Source: Erythrobacter sp. UBA3075
GTDB taxonomy: Bacteria > Pseudomonadota > Alphaproteobacteria > Sphingomonadales > Sphingomonadaceae
DNA: 7,511 nt
NCBI GenBank assembly: GCA_002367375.1
Contig: DFBR01000019.1
Location: 1 to 7,511 of the forward strand
Direction of reading: 5' to 3'
In this document: positions 1 to 5,106 of the stretch, in pieces
Position numbering within the stretch: position 1 is the first letter of the stretch
Layout of the letters: each line of letters starts with the position of its first letter
Program-made: the position numbers and the translations under genes
The notes under the pieces: model-generated
Database searches by the model: none
The model's input: the letters and a program-made list of their open reading frames with translations, nothing else
Told to the model about the DNA's origin: nothing

Positions 1-58
1 GGGCGGCTGCGGGCGGGCGGTCGCGCTTGCGGTCGTAAGAACGACCGTTTTGGCGCAT
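1..58 (-). CDS. Possible partial gene, arginine-rich N-terminus (runs off left edge)
   Basis: On the minus strand an ATG at 58-56 opens a frame that stays open to the window edge, giving 19 residues that begin MRQNGRSYDRKRDRPPAAA. The codons are those expected of a GC-rich coding region (CGC, GAC, AAG, GCC). An AGGA lies 11 bases upstream (70-73), a loose Shine-Dalgarno spacing, and the start is 60 bases beyond the DUF885 stop on the same strand. The basic, low-complexity N-terminus recalls RNA-binding or DUF4167-like proteins, but 19 residues are too few to name it. A competing reading is that a plus-strand gene ends with TAA at 36-38 inside the hairpin at 30-47, whose four following T's would be a weak terminator. 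I slightly favour the minus-strand gene. Confidence 0.42.
   Translation of the reverse strand, partial: MRQNGRSYDRKRDRPPAAA
30..51 (+). other. Perfect 7-bp inverted repeat with T4 tail
   Basis: CGGTCGT at 30-36 and ACGACCG at 41-47 form a perfect stem around an AAGA loop, followed on the plus strand by TTTT (48-51). This could be a short intrinsic terminator for a plus-strand gene lying to the left of the window and converging on the DUF885 gene. It may equally be just the codons for GRSYDRK in the proposed minus-strand partial gene. The T-run is short, so terminator function is uncertain. Confidence 0.35.
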
Positions 59-118
59 CGAGGCAATCATCCTGAGGCTGTCGCCACGCGTGCGCCCCTT
101 TGTGCATCCAAGCCGGGA

Positions 119-1933
119 TCAGGGCAATTCGGAAGCGATCCAGGCGTCGACCTGCTCCTCCAGAATATCCAGCGGCACCGGGCCATTGGTCAGCACCACT
201 TCGTGGAACTGGCGAATATCGAATTCATCGCCGAGCGTGGTCCGCGCGCGTTCGCGCAGCTCCATGATCTTCAATTTGCCGATCATATAGGCAGTCGCCT
301 GACCCGGATAGACGATGTAGCGTTCAATCGCTTTGCGGATATCTCCATCAGGATTGGGCGTGTTCTCGGTGAGATAGGCAATCGCCTCTTCCCGGCTCCA
401 GCGCTTGTGATGAATGCCTGTATCGACCACCAACCGGCAGGCGCGCCACAGTTCCATGCCAAGCCGCCCGAAATCGGAATAGGGGTCGGTGTAGAAGCCC
501 ATGTCCTTGCCAAGCTCTTCCGTATAGAGGCCCCAGCCCTCAGTATAGGCGGTAAAGCCGCCAAAACGGCGGAATGGCGGCAGATCGCCGAGGCCCGTCT
601 GGATAGACCGCTGCATATGGTGTCCCGGCAATGCCTCGTGATAGGCGAGCGCTTCCAGCTCATTGCGGCTCATATCGCGCAGATTGTACAGGTTCACATA
701 ATAGGTGCCGGGACGTGAGCCATCGGGCGCGGGGCTCTGGTAGAAGGCCTTTCCGGCGCTCTGTTCGCGGAAGGCCTCGACCGGTTTGATCTGCAATTCA
801 TATTCGGGAAGCGTGATGAAGAAATCGGGCAGGCGCTCGTCCATTGCGGCGAGCACAGTGTCGACTTCGGCGAGATAATCTTCGCGGCTGGTGTGGAAGA
901 ACTGATCGCCATTGCGGGTGTACTGGAAAAATTCCTGCAGGCTGCCCTCGAAACCCACCTGCTCCATAATCGCGCGCATTTCGCCATGGATGCGAGCCAC
1001 TTCGCGCAGGCCGATGTCGTGAACTTCGTCTGCGGAGAGATCGGTGGTGGTATAATAAGATAGCAGCGCATCGTAATATTCAGCGCCCTGCGGCAAGCGC
1101 CAGATGCCGTCGTCGGTCGGCGCGATACCCTGTTGGCGCAGCATTTCGGAACGCAGGCGGCCATACGCCGGGATGGCTTGGGTCTGCCATGCAGCATCAG
1201 CATCAGCGATCAGGGCCGCACGCTCGCTGCCCGAAAGATCGAGCGCAGCCACTTCACCGCGAAAATCCTCCAGCACCGCATTGTTCATGCCCGCATTGAG
1301 CAGGTTTTCGATATCGCTCAGAACATAGGGGTAAACCCAATCAGGCGGCATCACGCCGCCCGCAGCGCGCTCTGCCGAGCGGGCGATCAGCGTGTCCATC
1401 AGCGAACCGATGCCTTCAATGCGGGATATGTAGTCGCGCGCATCGCCAGCATTGGTGACGGTGTGGGTATTGATGAGGAAGGCCGGAATGCCACTTTGCG
1501 AGCCGTTCATCTGGTCAAAGATATAGCCATATTCGCGGTATGGATCGAGCAGAGCGGAGCGCGCCGCCACGGCTTCAAACAGGCGGTATGACAGCGCGTC
1601 CTGTCCTGTCAGCTCACCAAGATCGTATCCGCTGCGCATTTGCGCCAGATAGTCCAGCCGCATCGCTCGGCGCGCGTCGTCGGCCTCGGCAGTCCGGTCG
1701 TTCCACAGGCTGTAGTCATCGTCACGAATACCGCGATAGGCCTTGCCCTGCGGCGACATTTCCAGACTGGCTGCGTCATATTGTTCGAAGAACGCGTTGA
1801 TATCTGCGGGCACTTGCGCCTCCACGCTCGGCTGCGCTGCGGGAGTCGCCGTTTCCGTCGGCACGCTGGCGCAGGCCGAGAGCGCGAGGGCGCTGGAGGT
1901 GAGGATGATTGAGTGGCGGAGGAAAAATTTCAT
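119..1933 (-). CDS. DUF885 family lipoprotein, putative zinc metallopeptidase
   Basis: This encodes 604 residues of the DUF885 family, bacterial proteins thought to be metallopeptidases; the substrate is unknown. The start at 1933 is chosen because it gives a lipoprotein signal peptide: charged MKFFLRH, hydrophobic core, lipobox LSAC with Cys21. It is also preceded by AAGAAGGA eight bases upstream. The residue after the cysteine is Ala, so outer-membrane sorting is expected. After a low-complexity linker (about 22-45), the helical domain fills the rest. Family signatures seen are HEALPGHH at 432-439, EGWGLY at 465-470 (Glu465 a likely third metal ligand) and YPGQATAYMIGK at 542-553. The metal motif is the DUF885 HExxPGHH form, not classical HExxH. 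The frame stays open upstream to 2296, but that extension crosses a terminator and would bury the signal peptide. The gene is transcribed divergently from pyrD and appears intact. Family assignment is firm; peptidase activity is inferred. Confidence 0.93.
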   Translation of the reverse strand: MKFFLRHSIILTSSALALSACASVPTETATPAAQPSVEAQVPADINAFFEQYDAASLEMSPQGKAYRGIRDDDYSLWNDRTAEADDARRAMRLDYLAQMRSGYDLGELTGQDALSYRLFEAVAARSALLDPYREYGYIFDQMNGSQSGIPAFLINTHTVTNAGDARDYISRIEGIGSLMDTLIARSAERAAGGVMPPDWVYPYVLSDIENLLNAGMNNAVLEDFRGEVAALDLSGSERAALIADADAAWQTQAIPAYGRLRSEMLRQQGIAPTDDGIWRLPQGAEYYDALLSYYTTTDLSADEVHDIGLREVARIHGEMRAIMEQVGFEGSLQEFFQYTRNGDQFFHTSREDYLAEVDTVLAAMDERLPDFFITLPEYELQIKPVEAFREQSAGKAFYQSPAPDGSRPGTYYVNLYNLRDMSRNELEALAYHEALPGHHMQRSIQTGLGDLPPFRRFGGFTAYTEGWGLYTEELGKDMGFYTDPYSDFGRLGMELWRACRLVVDTGIHHKRWSREEAIAYLTENTPNPDGDIRKAIERYIVYPGQATAYMIGKLKIMELRERARTTLGDEFDIRQFHEVVLTNGPVPLDILEEQVDAWIASELP

Positions 1934-1941
1934 TTCGGCGA

Positions 1942-1949
1942 TCCTTCTT
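1942..1949 (-). promoter_or_regulatory. Shine-Dalgarno site of the DUF885 gene
   Basis: On the minus strand AAGAAGGA lies eight bases before the ATG at 1933. It is the best ribosome-binding site among the possible starts of this frame and decides the start in favour of the lipoprotein form over the upstream ATGs at 2160 and 2296. Confidence 0.75.
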
Positions 1950-2024
1950 GGCTTTGGCGCATTGCCTAGGCGAATCGCAGTGCTGAAGAAAGGTCGTCTG
2001 AAAACCGGGTTCGGGAGGCGGCAT

Positions 2025-2058
2025 AAAAAAGAGGGCGGCGATCCGTGGATCACCGCCC
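2025..2058 (-). terminator. Strong intrinsic terminator, minus-strand orientation
   Basis: The stem joins GGGCGG (2033-2038) to CCGCCC (2053-2058). A C/A mismatch (2039/2052) follows, then an inner GATC(C)/(G)GATC stem (2040-2044 with 2047-2051). Read on the minus strand the stem is followed by TC and six T's (2032-2025), a textbook Rho-independent signal. On the plus strand only TTT follows, so the orientation is minus. It lies 91 bases upstream of the DUF885 ATG and downstream of nothing annotated on that strand, so it must end either a small RNA or a leader transcript of the DUF885 gene. Confidence 0.8.
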
Positions 2059-2167
2059 CTTTAAGTGGAGAACTCGTTGCGCCTTGCGCTTCGAGCCCTT
2101 CGGGTCGCACTTTCTTGATAGACGATTCGCACGGCGATTGCTTGTATGAAAACGACATCCGATCCAC
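2033..2167 (-). ncRNA. Candidate structured small RNA or attenuator leader
   Basis: Upstream of the minus-strand terminator is a compact set of inverted repeats. An outer pair, CACTT (2108-2112) with AAGTG (2063-2067), encloses two hairpins. The first is CGA-G-CCC-TTC-GGG-TCG (2092-2107), six pairs with one bulge. The second is GCGC-CTT-GCGC (2079-2089). Together with the terminator this gives a multi-hairpin RNA of roughly 135 nt. Its 5' end is a guess: a weak -10-like GATACT (2179-2174, minus) would place the start near 2167, but no convincing -35 is present. It matches no RNA family I can recall. It could be a stand-alone sRNA or the regulated 5' leader of the DUF885 lipoprotein gene. A basic reading frame also crosses it (stop at 2052-2050), but it uses many rare codons (CTA, TTA, AGA, TCA), so I do not call it a protein. 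Confidence 0.45.
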
Positions 2168-2239
2168 TTTGTTAGTATCGAGCCGAATTGCGGCGCTTTT
2201 CGTTGCGCCTTCCCGAGCGAAAATGCCAAAGGGTGCGGC

Positions 2240-3286
2240 ATGATCTTCAAGATTCTTCGTCCCGCCATTTTTGCCCTCGATCCTGAACGCGCGCATGGCC
2301 TGTCCATCGCTGCACTAAGAGCCGCGCCGAAAGGCAAGCCACTCAAGCCCGGCGGTCCGCTGACGGTCGAACTGGCGGGCCTGCGATTCCCGACCCCACT
2401 GGGCATGGCCGCAGGGTTCGACAAGGATGCGCAAGTGCCCGATGCGCTGCTCGGCTGCGGATTTGGCCATGTCGAAGTGGGTTCGATCACGCCCGAACCG
2501 CAAGCTGGCAATCCGAAGCCGCGGCTGTTCCGGCTGGTGGAGGATCAGGCGGTCATCAACCGCATGGGCTTCAACAATCGCGGCCTCGATGCGGCCTTTC
2601 TGCGGCTGGTGAAGCGCGGCGATGACGGCCTCCCTCCGCGACCGGGAATCGTGGGCGTGAATGTCGGCGCGAACAAAGCTTCGGAAGACCGCGTCGCCGA
2701 TTACATTGCCGGGATAGAGGCGATGTCGGATGTGGCCGATTACATCACCATCAACATCAGCTCCCCCAATACGCCGGGTCTGCGCAATTTGCAGGCCAAG
2801 GGCGAATTGGAGAATTTGCTCGAAGCCTATCGCGCACACCGTTCGGAAGGCGATCCGCCAGTGTTCCTCAAGGTCGCCCCCGATCTGGAGGATGGCGATC
2901 ACGAACGGATCGTGCGTGCGGCATTGGACAATGGCATTTCCGCGCTGATCGTGTCGAACACGACAATCTCGCGGCCATCGCTCAAATCCGCAGATGCTGA
3001 TGAGAGCGGAGGGCTGTCAGGAGCACCTCTGCGTGAGCTTGCTCTGGCGCAGCTGCGCAAATTTCGCGCGGTTGCGGGTGCCGAATTGCCGCTGATCGGC
3101 GTCGGCGGGATCGCCACGGCAGAGGATGCGTGGGAGCGCATTCGCGCAGGCGCCAGTCTGGTGCAGCTTTACAGTGCGATGATCTATCGCGGCCCCGGTA
3201 TCGCCCGCGAGATCACCAAGGGGCTGGAGCAACTGATGCAGCGCGATGGCTTCACTTCCATTGCCGATGCAGTCGGAAGCGAATAG
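2240..3286 (+). CDS. pyrD: Dihydroorotate dehydrogenase (quinone), class 2
   Basis: PyrD oxidises dihydroorotate to orotate, the fourth step of pyrimidine synthesis, passing electrons through FMN to membrane quinone. The product is 348 residues, a normal class 2 length. The N-terminal helices (about 1-40, containing FALDPERAHG) are the quinone-tunnel and membrane-contact segment that separates class 2 from the soluble class 1 enzymes. Barrel motifs in order are AAGFDKDA (57-64), GSITPEPQAGNPKPRLFRL (81-99), NRMGFNN (107-113), NVGANK (141-146) and NISSPNTPGLR (172-182) with the class 2 catalytic Ser175. They continue with KVAPDL (211-216), NTTISR (240-245), GGLSGAPL (257-264), GVGGI (287-291) and YSAMIYRGPG (311-320), covering the FMN-phosphate site. 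The ATG has AAAGGG six bases upstream. It is divergent from the DUF885 gene and followed after 11 bases by the gamma-glutamyltransferase gene, suggesting an operon. All key residues are present. Confidence 0.98.
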   Translation: MIFKILRPAIFALDPERAHGLSIAALRAAPKGKPLKPGGPLTVELAGLRFPTPLGMAAGFDKDAQVPDALLGCGFGHVEVGSITPEPQAGNPKPRLFRLVEDQAVINRMGFNNRGLDAAFLRLVKRGDDGLPPRPGIVGVNVGANKASEDRVADYIAGIEAMSDVADYITINISSPNTPGLRNLQAKGELENLLEAYRAHRSEGDPPVFLKVAPDLEDGDHERIVRAALDNGISALIVSNTTISRPSLKSADADESGGLSGAPLRELALAQLRKFRAVAGAELPLIGVGGIATAEDAWERIRAGASLVQLYSAMIYRGPGIAREITKGLEQLMQRDGFTSIADAVGSE

Positions 3287-3297
3287 GCATTCGCGCC

Positions 3298-5013
3298 ATG
3301 CACAAATCCAGCCCTCTATTCGCCGCCATCCCCCTCTCCCTGTTGCTTGGCGCATGTCAGGCCGCCGAAATCGCTCCGCCCACGATAGCCGCCGCGCCCG
3401 TAACGCCAGCTGGCGTCGTCAGCGCAGCAGACCCGCGTGCGGCCGCAGCCGGGGCCGAGATCTTGCGGCAAGGCGGCAGTGCAACCGATGCCGCGATTGC
3501 CGTGATGCTCGCGCTGACCGTGGTCGAACCACAAAGCTCAGGCATTGGCGGCGGCGGCTTCTTTCTGCGCACCGATGCTGATGGCGCGCTGATCTCCATC
3601 GACGGGCGTGAGCGGGCGCCAGCGGAAGCCGGGCCTGACTGGTTCATGGGCGATGATGGAGAGCCGCTCGGATACCAGGATGTGGTGATCAGCGGGCGCT
3701 CGGTCGGTGTGCCGGGCAATATCGCCCTCGCTGCACAGGCACACGAACGCTACGGCCAGCTTGAATGGGAAGCGCTGTTCCAGCCCGCCATTCGTCTCGC
3801 TCGCCAAGGCTGGGAGCTGACGCCGCGCGGCGCCCACTATGCCGAGCGATCACGGGCGCGCGCTGCGCACCAGGAAGAGGGCGCGGCCCTGTTTTTCGAT
3901 GCCGAAGGCAATGTCCTGCCAGCTGGCACAAGACTGACCAATTCGGAATTGGCTGATACGCTTGAAGCGCTTGCGAGTGACGGGCCGAGCCACCTCTATT
4001 CCGACCGTGCAGCAGAGCTCGCCGCCCATGTGGCGAGCCAGACGCCGGGCGAGGCCGCGATGCGTGAAAGCGATGTCACCAGCTACGCCGCCACAGATCG
4101 CCCGCCACTTTGCGGTGACTACCGAGAATATACGATCTGCTCGATGGGGCCGCCATCCTCGGGCGCGACAACGGTCCTCGCGATTCTTGGTCAGCTTGAG
4201 CGGTTTGATATGACCGCACTCGGCCATGAATCGCCGACAGCCTGGCATCTCTTCGCCGAAAGCCAGCGGCTCGCCTATGCTGATCGTGAAGTCTATCTGG
4301 CCGATCCCGATTTCGTGAGCATTCCTGCTGGCATCACCGAACCCTCATATCTCGCCACACGCAGCCAGATGATCGCGCCTGACGCGCGGATGGAAGCGGC
4401 AGAGCCGGGAACGCCGCCCGGCATCGCTCTGGCACCGCCCGATGGCGATGAGCCGGTCGAGAACGGCACCAGCCATTTCTCGGTGGTCGACAGCGCGGGC
4501 AATGTGGTGTCGTGGACCTCGACCATCGAAGGCCCGTTTGGCTCTGGCCTGATGTTCGGTGGTTTCTATCTCAACAACGAACTCACCGATTTCAGCTTCC
4601 GTTCGGAGCGCGACGGTCAGCCGGTCGCAAATCGCGTGGAAGGTAGTAAGCGCCCGCGCAGTTCGATGGCGCCCACAATCGTGTTCGACGAAAGTGGCGC
4701 GCCGGTGCTTGCTATCGGGGCAGCGGGTGGCGGCACGATTCCTGTGCAGGTGGCGAAGGCGCTGGTCGGTTATATCGATTGGGATTTGAGCGCGCAGGAC
4801 GCCATTGCCTTGCCCATGCTCTATTCTCCGGGGAATCACATTTCGCTCGAAGAGGATAACACGGTCCCCGGCCTACAGGCCGCGCTGGAGGCGATGGGCC
4901 ATGATGTGTCGGCGCGGGGCCTTCCGCTCAAAGCCAATGCGGTGGAATATCGTGACGGTCGCTGGATCGGAGCTGCCGATCCGCGCAGCGAAGGCGTTGC
5001 TGTGACACAATAG
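3298..5013 (+). CDS. ggt: Gamma-glutamyltransferase, predicted lipoprotein
   Basis: Gamma-glutamyltransferases (Ntn hydrolase fold) cleave the gamma-glutamyl bond of glutathione and related compounds, or transfer the glutamyl group. The proenzyme is 571 residues. Its N-terminus has a lipobox LGAC with Cys20, so the protein should be lipid-anchored and face the periplasm. Large-subunit motifs are GGSATDAAIA (59-68), SSGIGGGGFF (80-89) and RERAP (104-108), whose first Arg corresponds to the substrate-carboxylate arginine. Autoproteolysis is expected before Thr391 in ENGTSHFSVVD, which becomes the small-subunit nucleophile. Thr409, LNNELTDFS (425-433), KRPRSSMAPT (451-460) and GAAGGGT (474-480, oxyanion glycines) follow. 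The lid-loop stretch (434-450) is a few residues shorter than in the E. coli enzyme. The start at 3298 is chosen for its signal sequence; the frame extends 56 codons upstream inside pyrD, which I reject. No good Shine-Dalgarno is seen, consistent with translation following on from pyrD. Intact. Confidence 0.95.
   Translation: MHKSSPLFAAIPLSLLLGACQAAEIAPPTIAAAPVTPAGVVSAADPRAAAAGAEILRQGGSATDAAIAVMLALTVVEPQSSGIGGGGFFLRTDADGALISIDGRERAPAEAGPDWFMGDDGEPLGYQDVVISGRSVGVPGNIALAAQAHERYGQLEWEALFQPAIRLARQGWELTPRGAHYAERSRARAAHQEEGAALFFDAEGNVLPAGTRLTNSELADTLEALASDGPSHLYSDRAAELAAHVASQTPGEAAMRESDVTSYAATDRPPLCGDYREYTICSMGPPSSGATTVLAILGQLERFDMTALGHESPTAWHLFAESQRLAYADREVYLADPDFVSIPAGITEPSYLATRSQMIAPDARMEAAEPGTPPGIALAPPDGDEPVENGTSHFSVVDSAGNVVSWTSTIEGPFGSGLMFGGFYLNNELTDFSFRSERDGQPVANRVEGSKRPRSSMAPTIVFDESGAPVLAIGAAGGGTIPVQVAKALVGYIDWDLSAQDAIALPMLYSPGNHISLEEDNTVPGLQAALEAMGHDVSARGLPLKANAVEYRDGRWIGAADPRSEGVAVTQ
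3340..3357 (+). other. Lipobox region of the gamma-glutamyltransferase
   Basis: Codons for residues 15-20 (LLLGAC) form the lipobox that signal peptidase II would cut before Cys20. The signal is short: MHK start, hydrophobic stretch of about 14 residues, then the cysteine. Anchoring is inferred from the sequence pattern. Confidence 0.7.
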
Positions 5014-5023
5014 CGCCGCACTT

Positions 5024-5044
5024 GCAGCGCAGCGCAGCGCAGCG
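5024..5044. repeat. Pentanucleotide tandem repeat (GCAGC)x4 plus G
   Basis: Four perfect head-to-tail GCAGC units plus one base lie between the ggt stop and the ligase start. The unit length is not a multiple of three, so slippage inside a gene would shift the frame, but here the repeat lies outside both coding regions as I call them. It could change promoter or leader spacing if it varies. Confidence 0.85.
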
Positions 5045-5069
5045 TAACCCGCTGTGCTATGGTAATGCA

Positions 5070-5085
5070 GCCGGGAAAACCCGGC
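5070..5085 (+). other. GC-rich hairpin in the ligase leader
   Basis: GCCGGG (5070-5075) and CCCGGC (5080-5085) form a perfect 6-bp stem with an AAAA loop, seven bases before the Shine-Dalgarno site. The following bases (GCTTTC) give only a three-T tract, so it is at best a weak terminator for the upstream ggt transcript. It may instead stabilise the leader of the ligase mRNA. Confidence 0.5.
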
Positions 5086-5091
5086 GCTTTC

Positions 5092-5098
5092 GGGAGAG
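5092..5098 (+). promoter_or_regulatory. Shine-Dalgarno site deciding a GTG start
   Basis: GGGAGAG lies eight bases before GTG at 5107. The upstream in-frame ATGs at 5059 and 5065 have no such site, and the extra codons they would add encode the leader hairpin, so the GTG is preferred. Confidence 0.6.
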
Positions 5099-5106
5099 AT
5101 GTTCGC

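Larger units (their letters stand above)
1934..2239. other. Divergent intergenic region between the DUF885 gene and pyrD
   Basis: This is 306 bp with no credible protein gene. Besides the terminator and hairpin element it holds a hairpin GGCGC-N8-GCGCC (2192-2209), a 12-bp direct repeat TCGTTGCGCCTT (2074-2085 and 2200-2211), and an imperfect dyad around CCTAGG (1961-1975) just upstream of the DUF885 ribosome-binding site. Promoters for both pyrD and the minus-strand transcript should lie here, but I find no good -35/-10 pair in either direction. Confidence 0.7.
5014..5106 (+). other. Spacer between ggt and the acyl-CoA ligase gene
   Basis: This 93-bp spacer contains a pentanucleotide repeat (5024-5044) and a GC-rich hairpin (5070-5085) upstream of the ligase ribosome-binding site. 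A weak -10-like TATGGT (5058-5063) lacks a matching -35, so no promoter is claimed. Confidence 0.6.

Noticed and set aside
50..718. 222-residue plus-strand frame opposite the DUF885 gene
   Set aside because: It is antisense to a confidently identified gene and a typical shadow in GC-rich DNA, with no recognisable protein motif.
2062..2112. tRNA or tRNA 3' fragment (TTCGAGCCC-like T-loop)
   Set aside because: The T-stem does not pair, there is no cloverleaf or anticodon arm, and no CCA-like end or neighbouring integrase.
2050..2241. Small basic minus-strand frame of about 63 residues ending in the terminator stem
   Set aside because: The Lys/Arg-rich sequence and stop next to a terminator are tempting, but codons such as CTA, TTA, AGA, TCA and CGA are unlike the neighbours, the start overlaps pyrD, and base pairing explains the sequence better.
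2223..2243. Six-codon upstream frame (MPKGAA) overlapping the pyrD ATG as ATGA
   Set aside because: It has no ribosome-binding site, and such short overlaps are common by chance.
1934..2296. N-terminal extension of the DUF885 frame up to 2296 (and the ATG at 2160)
   Set aside because: It would cross a strong terminator, overlap the pyrD start and bury a clear lipoprotein signal; the 1933 start has the best ribosome-binding site.
3130..3297. 56-codon upstream extension of the ggt frame
   Set aside because: It lies wholly within pyrD, encodes an Arg-rich shadow sequence and would hide the lipobox.
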